A stretch of DNA of 64,000 bases, taken from positions 124,001 to 188,000 of the forward strand of contig CAJYWN010000002.1 in the NCBI GenBank assembly GCA_913778275.1. The letters are read 5' to 3'. The notes under the pieces were generated by a model. It made no database searches and was not told the DNA's origin. It was given only the letters and a program-made list of their open reading frames with translations. Below, piece by piece: positions 17,102 to 26,732 of this stretch; within the stretch, counting starts at the first letter, position 1; every line of letters begins with the position of its first letter. Both the position numbers and the translations under genes were made by a program. Source of the stretch: an uncultured Chryseobacterium sp. Lineage in GTDB: Bacteria > Bacteroidota > Bacteroidia > Flavobacteriales > Weeksellaceae.

Positions 17102-17126
17102 AGAGCAGATTAAAACAATCTGCTCT
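17102..17126 (-). terminator. Intrinsic terminator after the 81-aa gene
   Basis: Perfect ten-pair stem AGAGCAGATT / AATCTGCTCT, five-base loop, T run on the minus strand. It separates the small gene at 17140 from the histidine kinase gene. Confidence 0.8.
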
Positions 17127-17139
17127 AAATGATAATTAA

Positions 17140-17385
17140 TTATGGATTTGTAAATGGAGGAGGATTTTGTCCTGTATTGCCTCCTGTACTTCCGCCATTA
17201 CCAGGCCCGCCTGTTCCGTCATCTCCAGCTCCTGTTCCCGGATCAGTTCCTGTAACTGGATCAGTTCCCTCAGTGGTAGAATATTGCGTGATTGGCTGCC
17301 CGTTGTTATCATCGTTGCATGTTGCGGTATGGGCGTTATTGTGCCCGAATGCTAAACCTAATAGCATTAATATAAATTGGATCAT
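17140..17385 (-). CDS. Small Gly/Pro/Thr-rich secreted protein, 81 aa
   Basis: The N-terminal 15 residues (MIQFILMLLGLAFGH) are hydrophobic and could be a signal peptide or anchor. The rest is low complexity (TDPVTGTDPGTGAG, GGSTGGNTGQNPPP). No domain is recognised. A strong terminator follows and the upstream gap is non-coding, so it is probably expressed alone. Similar small low-complexity ORFs beside two-component genes occur in Chryseobacterium, to my recollection. A plus-strand frame over the same bases is a shadow. Confidence 0.5.
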   Translation of the reverse strand: MIQFILMLLGLAFGHNNAHTATCNDDNNGQPITQYSTTEGTDPVTGTDPGTGAGDDGTGGPGNGGSTGGNTGQNPPPFTNP

Positions 17386-17773
17386 GTTTTCAAAAAATTT
17401 AATTGTTAAAGCATTCGTGTTCTTCCCTGCGAAACCGATCGCAGACAGTGTTACACGGTAAAAATTTCGAAGCGCTTCTTAAATTTTTTGGGAAGTGAAC
17501 CTTCAAAAACGGAAGAGAAACATCTGCTTCCCAACCCGGAGTTTTCTTCCGTTTTATCTGGCGATTTTAAAATCAGTTTTGAAAGTTTTATTTTTATTTA
17601 ATGTTTTGTTTCTCAACTGATTTCTGATACAAATTTCTATGAATTGAAGGGAATAATCGATGACAGCAAAAGGACATTGAATGACAATAATGGACAGGGA
17701 AGTGATTACGGGAATCCGTAATGCGACACGGTATAAAATCACTTATTTTGTAATACCCCTTAAAAAACTAATT
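17386..17773. other. Non-coding gap with nested inverted repeats (possible structured RNA)
   Basis: No gene fits here. Features seen: a hairpin CTGCGA / TCGCAG (17427-17444); the palindrome GAAGCGCTTC (17469-17478); and two interleaved pairs of arms, TTGGGAAG (17488-17495) with CTTCCCAA (17527-17534), and AAAACGGAAGA (17506-17516) with TCTTCCGTTTT (17545-17555). The order A-B-A'-B' is that of a pseudoknot. The gap separates divergent genes, so it may hold a regulatory or small RNA as well as promoters. Confidence 0.35.
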
Positions 17774-18622
17774 ATGTCCAAGAAAAAACTACTAATTCAA
17801 AAAGTATTTGAACGCGTTAAAGAAAACTCAGAAAGAGACACAAAAACGGGTTGGGCCGGTGAGCTGGCTGATTATTTAGATGAACATTTAGGCTTTATGA
17901 TTTCTAAAAGAACTCTAATCAGATATTATGAAGCTTACATAGAAGGAAATGAAGATATAGATATAGAACTTGTCATACTTAATAAACTCAGTCAATATTT
18001 AAATTATAAAGACTATAATGATTTTATTTCAACTGTTGAGAAAAGAGGAGAAAGTGCCTGTAGTACTATTGTAACAGTTGATAATTCCGAAATTTCGCCG
18101 ATGAATGGTACACGGCGGGGAGTTTCTGTTATAATCCATAATAATAATTCAAATAATAATGATAATCAACAACATTTCAATGTGCCTGATTTTATAAAAA
18201 AAAACGGATTAGGAATCCTGGAAATGACGTTTGTTTTACTTCTGGTTACAGGAGGTGTTGTTTTTCCGAACACTACACAGAATTCGCAGGATTCTCAAAG
18301 ATCTTTTATATTGCCATTCATTGGAAATTCAGATCAGCAAAAAAAATACATGTACTGGGACAAAGACCGGTATGTTGCCACAGACAGCAGTAGTTTGGGT
18401 CCACAGGTTGAAGTTATTCCAATGGATAAAAAAAATTTCCAGTATCTCAGGAAAATAACGAGGCCCGATACGCTCACCGTTGATAATGCTTTTGGGAAAG
18501 TGTGGTACGATAAAAGTGATAATACTGTAGAATTTTTTACAAGCTTTGGAAAGCATCCGGAAAATGGAAAAACCTTAAAAGATGCATCTGAATATATTAT
18601 AGAAACATATGGAGGGGAATAA
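17774..18622 (+). CDS. Membrane protein with helical N-terminal domain, unknown function
   Basis: 282 residues from the ATG at 17774 (MSKKKLLIQ); an upstream TTG at 17681 is open but unlikely. Residues 1-75 form a compact helical domain (GWAGELADYLDEHLG, ISKRTLIRYYEAYIEG, NKLSQYLNYKDYNDF) that I recall from other Bacteroidetes proteins and that could bind DNA or a partner. An Asn-rich stretch follows (HNNNSNNNDNQQ), then a transmembrane helix near 165-183, and a C-terminal domain outside or across the membrane. No catalytic motif is seen. It may be a membrane-tethered regulator; this is inference. Confidence 0.6.
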   Translation: MSKKKLLIQKVFERVKENSERDTKTGWAGELADYLDEHLGFMISKRTLIRYYEAYIEGNEDIDIELVILNKLSQYLNYKDYNDFISTVEKRGESACSTIVTVDNSEISPMNGTRRGVSVIIHNNNSNNNDNQQHFNVPDFIKKNGLGILEMTFVLLLVTGGVVFPNTTQNSQDSQRSFILPFIGNSDQQKKYMYWDKDRYVATDSSSLGPQVEVIPMDKKNFQYLRKITRPDTLTVDNAFGKVWYDKSDNTVEFFTSFGKHPENGKTLKDASEYIIETYGGE

Positions 18623-18699
18623 AAGACTTTCCTTCACAATTATTTAAAACTCCATTAAACTCATTCCTGAAATATTCCTCTACCTTCGTCTTTTTTAAG

Positions 18700-20490
18700 A
18701 TGCGTAAAGGAATATTTTCATTTTTAGTCTTTGCTTTTTCGTTACTTTCAGCGCAGCAGAAGCCGGTGCAGATAGCTTTTCTTTCGGATGTCCATTTTCA
18801 GGATCTGTACGGAAGCTTTTCCGATCATGATTTTAAAGGAATTACCAATCCGAAAACCGGTAAGCCAACCATTCTCCGGACGATGGATGCGCAGCTGCAT
18901 TCTACCCGGATTTTTAATGAAAACTATTTTGCCCTCCTGAAAGCCTTGGATGATATTGCCGAAAAAGGAATTAAAATCGTAGCCATGCCAGGCGATTTTT
19001 CGGATGACGGACAAGCCTATAATCTTCGCGGATTGCATACCATCCTTACAAAATACCAACAGCAATACGGAATTGAATTTTACATGACGACCGGCAACCA
19101 TGATCCGGTAGGCCCGTTCCGCCAGGATTCAGGGAAAGATGATTTTCTCGGGAAGGATGGCTTTCCCCTCGGGATCTACAGCAAAGAAAATATAGGAAAG
19201 ACCGATCGTAAGATAATCACGAAAGACATTGCAGAATCAGGATACCTTGAAATTCTGAACGAACTGAAAGATTTCGGGTTTTATCCTAAAAAGAAAGATC
19301 TGTTTTGGGGAACGCCTTTCACTCAATATTCGCCTAAAAACTATTCTTACGAAAAAGCCCTGCAGGACGCAGATTATACCAAAAGGATGTACGATGTCGC
19401 CGAAGGATTTCCTGTTCCTGATCTCAGCTATGTTACAGAACCGGTGAAGGGCGTTTGGTTGATGGCGATTGACGGCAATACATATATTCCCAAGAATATA
19501 AACGAAAGTTCCCAAAATCCCGGTAATTATAAAGGTGCAAGTATCGGGTACAACAACGTACTGACTCACAAAAAACATTTGATCAAATGGGTGAAAAATA
19601 TCATGACCGAAACCGGAAAGAATGGTAAAGCCGTTATTGCATTTACCCATTATCCCATGATTGATTTCAATGATGGAACAACAGCAGAATTAAAAAGCCT
19701 GCTGGGCGAAAAGAAGTGGCAGATGGAAAGGGTTCCGGAAGAAGAGGTGGCGAAAGCTTTTGCAGAGGCAGGTCTGCAGGTCCATTTTGCAGGTCACATG
19801 CATATCAACGATACAGGAATACGGAATGTTAAAGGCAGAATGCTCGTTAATATTCAGGTGCCATCACTTGCAGCTTATATTCCGGCCTATAAAGTACTTA
19901 CCATACATGCTCCCGATACAATGGAGGTGAATACAGAAGTTTTAAATGATGTTCCTCGTTTCAATGAATTGTTTGCGCTGTACGAGAAAGAATATGGTGT
20001 TTTAGCAAAAGATGAAAATAAAAAGCTCTGGAATAAAGATATCCTGAAATCGAAATCATATCACGATTTTATGCTCTTTCATCTTAAAGAACTTGTACGG
20101 TTAAGAATGATTCCGGATGACTGGCCGAAAGATTTTATTGAAACAACAAAAGGTTTTACCGGTAAAGATCTTCTGCTGTTGGTGCAAAATAAAAAACAGT
20201 TACAGAAAAAAAGAATACATCAGAAAACTTTCAGAAAATGGAAAATGGAAGATCTTCTTTTGGATCTGTATAAATTCCAGTCGGCTGATGAGCTGGCACG
20301 GAGAGATATACCCTTTGAACGGCTACAGCAATACAAAATTCTGGAAGAGCTTTTCTCAGCTTATCAGGGACAAAATATTTTAATTTTAAATCTTAAGAAA
20401 GTTTTTAAAATTCTGTCACGCCTTTCCACCGGAGATCCTGCAAACCATTTTGAGATTAACTTAAAAAATAATTCAGTGCTAAGATTGTAA
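18700..20490 (+). CDS. Secreted calcineurin-like metallophosphoesterase
   Basis: 596 residues with a Sec signal peptide (residues 1-19, LLSAQQ). The metallophosphoesterase metal motifs appear in order: FLSDVHF near 29, MPGDFSDDG near 100, TTGNHDP near 133, FTHYP near 317 and the paired-His HFAGHMHIND near 365. The C-terminal 150 residues are helical and not recognised. Export suggests periplasmic or extracellular phosphate-ester hydrolysis. A TACCTTCG sequence at 18681-18688 resembles a -7 box 12 bases ahead of the ATG. The gene stands alone before hflX. Confidence 0.85.
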   Translation: MRKGIFSFLVFAFSLLSAQQKPVQIAFLSDVHFQDLYGSFSDHDFKGITNPKTGKPTILRTMDAQLHSTRIFNENYFALLKALDDIAEKGIKIVAMPGDFSDDGQAYNLRGLHTILTKYQQQYGIEFYMTTGNHDPVGPFRQDSGKDDFLGKDGFPLGIYSKENIGKTDRKIITKDIAESGYLEILNELKDFGFYPKKKDLFWGTPFTQYSPKNYSYEKALQDADYTKRMYDVAEGFPVPDLSYVTEPVKGVWLMAIDGNTYIPKNINESSQNPGNYKGASIGYNNVLTHKKHLIKWVKNIMTETGKNGKAVIAFTHYPMIDFNDGTTAELKSLLGEKKWQMERVPEEEVAKAFAEAGLQVHFAGHMHINDTGIRNVKGRMLVNIQVPSLAAYIPAYKVLTIHAPDTMEVNTEVLNDVPRFNELFALYEKEYGVLAKDENKKLWNKDILKSKSYHDFMLFHLKELVRLRMIPDDWPKDFIETTKGFTGKDLLLLVQNKKQLQKKRIHQKTFRKWKMEDLLLDLYKFQSADELARRDIPFERLQQYKILEELFSAYQGQNILILNLKKVFKILSRLSTGDPANHFEINLKNNSVLRL

Positions 20491-20583
20491 TATGATCGGG
20501 CGTAACTTCTGATTTCAGCTTAAACAAAATAATTGATGTTAAAATGAATCACGTTTAATAAATGTGTACCACGAAAATTCATC

Positions 20584-20613
20584 TTGGTTTTTTTAACTAA
20601 AAATGGTATCTTG
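20584..20613 (+). promoter_or_regulatory. Putative hflX promoter (TTG, 20 bp, TATCTTG)
   Basis: A -33 TTG at 20584-20586 and a -7 box TATCTTG at 20607-20613 (one T short of the consensus) are 20 bases apart, the usual Bacteroidetes spacing. The leader to the ATG at 20642 would be about 25 bases. Confidence 0.5.
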
Positions 20614-20641
20614 TAAATCTCACAAATACAGACAGAATTTA

Positions 20642-21871
20642 ATGCTAGAAAAGAAAGAACACAATTACGAGAAGGCCGTATTGGTAGGTGTTGTTACGCA
20701 GCATCAGGATGAGGATAAACTTCAGGAATACATGGATGAGCTGGAGTTTTTGGCGTACACCGCAGGAGCCACCGTAGACAGACGCTTTACTCAGAAATTA
20801 ACGCAGCCGGATTCCAAAACATTTATAGGAAGCGGTAAAGCTCAGGAAATCAGAGATTACGTAAAAGAACACGAAATAGGAACCGTCATTTTTGATGACG
20901 AACTTTCACCTTCTCAGCTTAAAAACCTGGAAAGGGAAATGGAAGTGAAAATCCTGGACAGAACCAACCTTATCCTCGATATTTTTGCCCAGCGTGCTAC
21001 TACATCATATGCAAGAACCCAGGTGGAGCTTGCGCAGTACCAATACCTGTTGCCAAGACTGACAAGAATGTGGACCCACCTTGAACGTCAGAAAGGGGGA
21101 ATCGGGATGAGAGGTCCCGGGGAAACGGAAATTGAAACCGACAGACGTATTATCCGTGACCGAATTTCCTTATTGAAGGACAAGCTGAAAACCATCGATA
21201 AGCAGATGGCTACGCAGAGAAATAACAGAGGAAAAGTCGTAAGAGTAGCATTGGTAGGATATACCAATGTTGGGAAATCAACGTTGATGAATGCCCTTTC
21301 AAAATCGGAGGTTTTTGCTGAAAATAAATTATTTGCCACGCTGGATACTACGGTAAGAAAAGTGGTAATCGGAAATCTTCCGTTTCTCCTTACCGATACT
21401 GTAGGGTTTATCAGGAAACTTCCTACTCAGCTGGTTGAATCTTTTAAATCAACACTCGATGAGGTGCGTGAAGCAGATCTTCTGATTCATGTAGTGGATA
21501 TTTCTCACGAAAGCTTTGAAGATCATATTGACTCCGTGAATCAGATTTTAATGGAAATCAATGCCCATCAAAAACCGATGATCATGATTTTCAATAAGAT
21601 TGATGACTTCAGCTACGAGAAAAAAGACGAAGACGATCTTACACCTTCCACCAGAAAAAATATTTCCCTTGAAGAATGGAAAAATACATGGATGGCAAAA
21701 TCGAAATATCCGACGGTCTTTATTTCAGCGCTTACGAAAGAAAATTTCCCGGAAATGAAGAAAATGATCTATGATGAAGTTATGAAGATCCATATCTCAA
21801 GATTCCCGTACAATGATTTCCTTTTTGAATATTTTGATAACGACGAGGAAGAAAATACCCCTTCATCATAA
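20642..21871 (+). CDS. hflX: GTPase HflX
   Basis: 409 residues from the ATG at 20642 (MLEKKEHNYE); a 13-residue extension to 20603 overlaps the presumed promoter. The N-terminal HflX domain includes FIGSGKAQEI and ends in the family signature with GGIGMRGPGETEIETDRR. The G domain has GYTNVGKST near 205, DTVGFIRKLP near 251 and NKID near 317. HflX binds the 50S subunit and splits stalled or heat-stressed ribosomes. Its TAA stop overlaps the next gene's ATG by one base. Confidence 0.93.
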   Translation: MLEKKEHNYEKAVLVGVVTQHQDEDKLQEYMDELEFLAYTAGATVDRRFTQKLTQPDSKTFIGSGKAQEIRDYVKEHEIGTVIFDDELSPSQLKNLEREMEVKILDRTNLILDIFAQRATTSYARTQVELAQYQYLLPRLTRMWTHLERQKGGIGMRGPGETEIETDRRIIRDRISLLKDKLKTIDKQMATQRNNRGKVVRVALVGYTNVGKSTLMNALSKSEVFAENKLFATLDTTVRKVVIGNLPFLLTDTVGFIRKLPTQLVESFKSTLDEVREADLLIHVVDISHESFEDHIDSVNQILMEINAHQKPMIMIFNKIDDFSYEKKDEDDLTPSTRKNISLEEWKNTWMAKSKYPTVFISALTKENFPEMKKMIYDEVMKIHISRFPYNDFLFEYFDNDEEENTPSS

Positions 21872-22500
21872 TGAAACATTACTTTTTGCTTTTATTCCTG
21901 CTGTTTTCGGCGTTTGGTTTAGGCCAGAGCCCTGCTGTCGATCTGAAGATGATAGGAAAGGATCTTAAAAACAGCAAGTCTCCATACAATTATGAAAAGC
22001 TTATCTTCAAATACAAAGCATATCCTAAATCCCTTGATACAATAGAATCCCAGCATCTGTATTACGGAAGAAACTTCAGGAAAGATCTCGTTTCTACAAT
22101 GGACGAAGACTTTAAAGAATTGGCAGATGCCTTCAAGAACGGCGACTTTGACGAATGTATAAAGAAAGGGAAAGTCCTTTATGAAAAAGATCCCACTAAT
22201 CTTGATGTTCTCCTGATTTTATTAAGGGCCTATGATTCTAAAAAAGACGGAAGCAATTTCATGCACCATCTTAGTCAGTTTCGTACCCTTACGGATGCTG
22301 TAAGAAGTTCCGGCGACGGAAAATCCGAAAAGACGGCGTACCTGGTTAATTCAGTAGGAGACGAATATATCCTCCTGAATATCCTGAATCTCGGACAGGA
22401 ATACAATAGGGTTTCAAAACCCGGAAAGGACGGAATGCTCGACCTGTGGCAAAAAGACAACAATACAGTTTATATAAAAGTACTTTATATCGATTTCTAA
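21871..22500 (+). CDS. DUF4919-like secreted protein
   Basis: 209 residues with a Sec signal peptide (1-19, AFGLGQ). The body is helical and TPR-like (ADAFKNGDFDECIKKGKVLY, DPTNLDVLLILLRAYD) and ends in LDLWQKDNNTVYIKVLYIDF, matching the DUF4919 proteins I recall from Flavobacteriia. Translation is coupled to hflX by a TAATG overlap. Periplasmic location is expected; function unknown. Confidence 0.75.
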   Translation: MKHYFLLLFLLFSAFGLGQSPAVDLKMIGKDLKNSKSPYNYEKLIFKYKAYPKSLDTIESQHLYYGRNFRKDLVSTMDEDFKELADAFKNGDFDECIKKGKVLYEKDPTNLDVLLILLRAYDSKKDGSNFMHHLSQFRTLTDAVRSSGDGKSEKTAYLVNSVGDEYILLNILNLGQEYNRVSKPGKDGMLDLWQKDNNTVYIKVLYIDF

Positions 22501-22526
22501 CAAAGAAAACATAAAAAAACAGCTTA

Positions 22527-23816
22527 GTGGAATTATACTATTCATTTTCAGCTTTAATCGTTTTAGCATCCATATTTTCATACCTTAATTACAGATTCCT
22601 GAAACTCCCGAGTACCATCGGGATTATGGTGATTGCCATAGTCGTTTCCATATTTCTGGTTTCCTTCGGGGAAACCGTGTTGCCAAGAACCTTCGGACAC
22701 CTTCATAATCTCATGAACAGCATTGATTTTACCGAAGTGCTCATGGGAGCCATGCTCAATTTCCTTCTTTTTGCAGGAGGAATTCACATCAACATAGACG
22801 ACCTTAAAGAACAGCTGCGTCCTGTGCTCATATTTTCCACCTTGGGGGTTGTGATATCTACCTTTGTAGTGGGGTTCGGAATGTTTTACCTGCTGCCTTT
22901 CCTGGGGATTGATCTTCCGTTTATCTACTGCTTGCTTTTCGGTGCTCTTATTTCACCAACCGATCCGGTAGCGGTTTTAAGCATTCTGAAACAGGCTAAT
23001 GTTTCAAAATCACTGGAAACCAAGGTAGCAGGAGAATCACTCTTTAATGATGGTATGGCCGTAGTAGTTTTTACAGTTGTGCTGCAATTAGCTGTAGGAA
23101 ATGAAGTTGATCTTGGTGTGGAAAGCATCGGGCTGCTTTTGCTTAAAGAAGCGGGAGGGGGATTATTGCTTGGGGTAATATTGGGATGGGTGACTTCCCG
23201 ACTGATGCGTGAGGTGGATGATTATATTATTTCCGTGCTGGTAACCCTTTCTGTCGTGATGGGAGGATATCTTATCGCACGCCAAATGCATATTTCCGGA
23301 CCTTTAACAATGGTTGCTGCCGGATTATTTATGGGTAATTTTAATGTTAAATTTAAAATGAAATCTATTACCCAGGATTATTTGATCAAATTCTGGGAGC
23401 TTATTGATGAAATTCTGAATGCCGTACTTTTTCTCTTCATCGGATTTGAACTGTTGCTGATAAAAGATCTAAGACACTTTATGATTCCGGGTATTGTAGC
23501 TATCGCTGTTGTATTGGTGGCGAGGCTCATTTCCATTTACGGCCCTACGAAGTTTATGACGAGAACCTTCAGCCCGCAGACAGTAAAAGTGCTGGTGTGG
23601 GGAGGAATCCGGGGCGGAGTATCCATTGCTTTGGCATTATCCATTCCTAAAAATGAATACAGTACTGCTGTTTTAAGTATTACCTATTGTGTGGTGGTGT
23701 TTTCCATTGTCGTTCAGGGGCTTACCATCGCTAAAGTTGCCAATCCGAACAAAATTGCCAAAGAAGAGGAAGAACTCGGAACAATTGCTTTAAGTGACGA
23801 AAATAAAAATGTGTAA
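22527..23816 (+). CDS. Na+/H+ antiporter, CPA1 (NhaP) family
   Basis: 429 residues with about 12 transmembrane helices. The start is a GTG at 22527; the next in-frame ATG lies 32 codons in, inside a membrane segment. Family features are FAGGIHINIDDL near 76, the ion-binding SPTDPVAVLSIL near 147, the AGESLFNDG segment near 169, and WGGIRGGVSIALALSIP near 365. The chain ends with a short acidic tail. Such antiporters exchange cytoplasmic Na+ for external H+. The gene follows the DUF4919 gene by 26 bases. Confidence 0.9.
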   Translation: MELYYSFSALIVLASIFSYLNYRFLKLPSTIGIMVIAIVVSIFLVSFGETVLPRTFGHLHNLMNSIDFTEVLMGAMLNFLLFAGGIHINIDDLKEQLRPVLIFSTLGVVISTFVVGFGMFYLLPFLGIDLPFIYCLLFGALISPTDPVAVLSILKQANVSKSLETKVAGESLFNDGMAVVVFTVVLQLAVGNEVDLGVESIGLLLLKEAGGGLLLGVILGWVTSRLMREVDDYIISVLVTLSVVMGGYLIARQMHISGPLTMVAAGLFMGNFNVKFKMKSITQDYLIKFWELIDEILNAVLFLFIGFELLLIKDLRHFMIPGIVAIAVVLVARLISIYGPTKFMTRTFSPQTVKVLVWGGIRGGVSIALALSIPKNEYSTAVLSITYCVVVFSIVVQGLTIAKVANPNKIAKEEEELGTIALSDENKNV

Positions 23817-23863
23817 ATTAATTGGTTACGTTAATATACTGCTGAAATAAAGGTATAAAACTT

Positions 23864-24580
23864 ATGAGTATCATTAAGGAAATACAGGAAGCATTAGCAG
23901 CCTTATCCGTTCCTGAAAAAGCGGAATTTTTTCCTAAGTTTTTCAAGACAGGAAAAGGTGAGTACGGAGAAGGAGATTTATTTTTGGGAGTAACCGTTCC
24001 GGATCAGCGTTCCGTTGCCAAAGAATACTATACCCAGGTTTCTTTAAAGGATCTTGGAGTGCTGATCGCATCTATATATCATGAACATCGTCTGACAGCC
24101 CTGCTAATGCTGGTTTTACAATTTGAAAAAACAAAAGATGAAAAGGTAAAAGATGAAATCATAGCATTTTATCTGAATCATCTGAAATACATCAACAACT
24201 GGGACCTTGTAGATTCAAGCTGTTATAAAATATTAGGCAGATACTGCTTTGAAAATCAGAAAGAAGAGATCTTGCGGAAACTTTCCGCTTCTGAAGAAAT
24301 GTGGCATAAGAGAATTGCAGTAGTCGGTACACTGTATTATATTAAAAAAGGATTATTTGATCTTACGAAAGAATTTGTTACGCAGAATTTAAACCATACG
24401 CACGATTTGATGCATAAAGCCAATGGCTGGATGCTCCGCGAGATGGGGCAAAAAAATGAACAGGAACTGATTTTTTATTTAAATGTATATTACAAACAAA
24501 TGCCAAGAACATGCCTTCGGTATGCCATTGAGAAACTGGATGAAGATCTGCGTCAGGATTATCTGAAGGGAAGAATTTAA
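23864..24580 (+). CDS. DNA alkylation repair protein (AlkD-like)
   Basis: 238 residues, all helical HEAT-like repeats as in AlkD. Motifs include FKTGKGEYGEGDLFLGVTVP near 28, the NNWDLVDSSCYKILG segment near 110 with the Trp/Asp of the active site, the segment with WHKRIAVVGTLYYI near 146, and KANGWMLREMG near 186. AlkD-type enzymes excise positively charged alkylated purines from DNA. It follows the antiporter gene by 47 bases. Confidence 0.87.
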   Translation: MSIIKEIQEALAALSVPEKAEFFPKFFKTGKGEYGEGDLFLGVTVPDQRSVAKEYYTQVSLKDLGVLIASIYHEHRLTALLMLVLQFEKTKDEKVKDEIIAFYLNHLKYINNWDLVDSSCYKILGRYCFENQKEEILRKLSASEEMWHKRIAVVGTLYYIKKGLFDLTKEFVTQNLNHTHDLMHKANGWMLREMGQKNEQELIFYLNVYYKQMPRTCLRYAIEKLDEDLRQDYLKGRI

Positions 24581-24698
24581 AGCTCTGATTTAAGCTCTTA
24601 AAATTATTAACTTAAACAATGGATAATTTCCGATATGGCTGTATGTACAATTAAAAAAAGTCTGCCACTTGCGGTAATGTAACTATTAATTCAAAAGA

Positions 24699-25037
24699 AT
24701 GGAGCACTTTGATATAGCTTTGGTCAGGACATTGTTGCATTACTTCCTGCATTTTGTTTTTCCGGTTTTTATTGCTTTGGTTTTTTACCGCAAAACATGG
24801 AAGAAAACGTATCTCATCCTGTTGGCCACCATGCTCGTAGACCTGGACCATCTTTTTGCAGATCCTATTTTTGATCCAGCCAGAGGAAGTGTGGGATTTC
24901 ATTTTTTACATTCGTATTATGCTATTGCGGTGTATTTTTTGATGCTGTTTTTCAAAGGAAATATAAGAATTGTAGGGATCGGACTGCTGTTCCATATGCT
25001 GACTGATCTTCAGGATTTTTATTGCTGGAGCCATTAA
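24699..25037 (+). CDS. DUF6122-like small membrane protein
   Basis: 112 residues with four hydrophobic segments. The pattern LLHYFLHFVFPVFIALVF, DLDHLFADPIFDPARGSVGF, then FHFLHSYY and a last FHMLTDLQDFY matches the DUF6122 family I know from Bacteroidetes. The His/Asp residues placed at membrane boundaries recall metal-dependent membrane hydrolases, but activity is unproven. It stands alone between the AlkD-like and antiporter genes. Confidence 0.75.
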   Translation: MEHFDIALVRTLLHYFLHFVFPVFIALVFYRKTWKKTYLILLATMLVDLDHLFADPIFDPARGSVGFHFLHSYYAIAVYFLMLFFKGNIRIVGIGLLFHMLTDLQDFYCWSH

Positions 25038-25102
25038 AATAAGATTAACATTTTCTTTTGATATTTTAAAAGTCATAGATTTTTTGTATTTTACAGACAC
25101 GT

Positions 25103-26173
25103 ATGAAAATAAAGGAACTTTTACATTATACTTACATTTTTCCCATCCTTGCCGTTGGATATTACTTCTCCGGTCTAATGGGCACCGGGATTATTTTTGA
25201 TGTAATTGCCGGAGTTTTATTGACTGGAAGTGTGCTTTCTGCTGTTCACCATGCAGAAGTTGTCGCTCACAAAGTAGGAGAGCCTTTCGGAACGATAATT
25301 CTTGCGCTCTGTATTACCATATTGGAAGTAGCACTCATTATTTCATTGATGGTAGCCGGTGGCGATCAGGCAATTACCCTTGCCAGAGATACCGTATTTG
25401 CTGCGGTGATGCTGATTCTTAACGGAATTTTGGGGATCTGTATTTTGGTAGGCGGTGTGAAATATTATGAACAGTTTTTTGCAAGAACATCTGCAACAAC
25501 CTATCTGGTAAGCATTGTATCAATTCTTATTCTTACGCTTGTTCTCCCGAATTTTACTTCAAGTGTTAACGGCCCGTTTTACAACCAGGCGCAGTTGATA
25601 TTCGTTTCTGTTGCCTGCCTTGTCATTTACAGTATTTTCCTGATGGTTCAAACGGTAAGGCACCGAAATTATTTTATTGTTCCCGAAGAACATCCTGAAG
25701 AAAACTACATTCCTTCTTTTCAGAAAACATTGATCAGCTTTATTTTCCTGGTGATCTGTCTGGCAATTGTTGTATTTATGGCGAAAGGACTTTCTTCCAC
25801 CATTGAAAATATGGTTCAGAGCATAGGAGCTCCAAAATCGTTGGTGGGTGTGATCATTGCGGCTGTGGTTTTATTACCGGAAGGGGTGGCTGCGATACGG
25901 GCTGCCAGAAGCAATCAGATCCAGTCGAGTCTTAATCTGGCGTTAGGCTCTGCTTTGGCAAGTATTGGGCTTACCATACCGGCGGTTTCCGTAGTGTGTA
26001 TTCTGTACGATATTCCATTGGTATTGGGACTCGATAAAAAAGACATCATTTTGCTTTCATTATCGGTATTTATCGTCATGCTTTCGCTAAGTCGTGGTAA
26101 AACCAATATTTTGTATGGAACGGTACTGCTGGTAAACCTTGCAGCGTATATTTTCACGGTAATTGTTCCTTAG
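25103..26173 (+). CDS. chaA: Calcium/proton antiporter, ChaA-like
   Basis: 356 residues with about 11 transmembrane helices. The two CaCA alpha-repeats are visible: HHAEVVAHKVGEPFGTIILA, followed by LCITILEVALI, near 48-80, and VVLLPEGVAAIRAARSNQ near 252, each with the conserved Glu. ChaA proteins export Ca2+ or Na+/K+ in exchange for protons across the inner membrane. It converges with the hemoglobin gene, leaving an 11-base gap. Confidence 0.85.
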   Translation: MKIKELLHYTYIFPILAVGYYFSGLMGTGIIFDVIAGVLLTGSVLSAVHHAEVVAHKVGEPFGTIILALCITILEVALIISLMVAGGDQAITLARDTVFAAVMLILNGILGICILVGGVKYYEQFFARTSATTYLVSIVSILILTLVLPNFTSSVNGPFYNQAQLIFVSVACLVIYSIFLMVQTVRHRNYFIVPEEHPEENYIPSFQKTLISFIFLVICLAIVVFMAKGLSSTIENMVQSIGAPKSLVGVIIAAVVLLPEGVAAIRAARSNQIQSSLNLALGSALASIGLTIPAVSVVCILYDIPLVLGLDKKDIILLSLSVFIVMLSLSRGKTNILYGTVLLVNLAAYIFTVIVP

Positions 26174-26184
26174 ATCGTTAAAAA

Positions 26185-26565
26185 CTACAGTCTTCTTGCA
26201 AGGTCCATTTTGAAGGCCATCAGCTTGGCAATATTCTCGGATTTGTAAATGGACATGTCTGCATTTTCACCTGCAAAATTTTCCTCAATGGTAGCTTTCC
26301 ACAGTTCAAGCCAGCGGTCGAAATGTTTCTGTTCCATCGCCTGTATTTCATTAATAGGGAAGTGAGCTCCCATAGGATTTCCCTTATACGTCATCTGCCC
26401 GAACAGTATCGATTCCCAGAATGCATACATTTTGGGTAAATGCTTATCCCAGTCTACCTTGGCAATATCGGTAAAGAAGAAACCTATCATTTCATCCTTA
26501 ATGACTTTCGCATAAAAAGAATTAACAAGATGTTCTATATCTTCCCGTGATTCAAGCTTTTTCAT
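26185..26565 (-). CDS. Group III truncated hemoglobin
   Basis: 126 residues, the usual length of TrHb3. The segments VNSFYAKVIKDEMIGFFFTD and LPKMYAFWESILFG, the FPINEIQAMEQKHFDRWLEL helix with the proximal His near residue 76, and MAFKMDLARR at the end are typical. Members bind oxygen or other small ligands; the physiological task in this group is unsettled. It is the last gene before the toxin array. Confidence 0.88.
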   Translation of the reverse strand: MKKLESREDIEHLVNSFYAKVIKDEMIGFFFTDIAKVDWDKHLPKMYAFWESILFGQMTYKGNPMGAHFPINEIQAMEQKHFDRWLELWKATIEENFAGENADMSIYKSENIAKLMAFKMDLARRL

Positions 26566-26732
26566 AGTTCAAAATTAAGGTAAAATTCAATCGGAAATTT
26601 ATTATCGGACTTGATAAATTTCATGATTTATGGCTTGGATCGAGTGATTAACAATTTAGAAAAAATTTGTTTAGTCTTGAAAACGAAAAGCCGCTAAAAT
26701 TTCTGTTGGGTAATTTCATAAATCTGTAAAAA

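Noticed and set aside
17129..17461. Pro/Val-rich plus-strand frame of 110 residues
   Set aside because: Complement of the low-complexity Gly/Pro/Thr repeat of the 81-aa minus-strand gene, which has a hydrophobic start and its own terminator.
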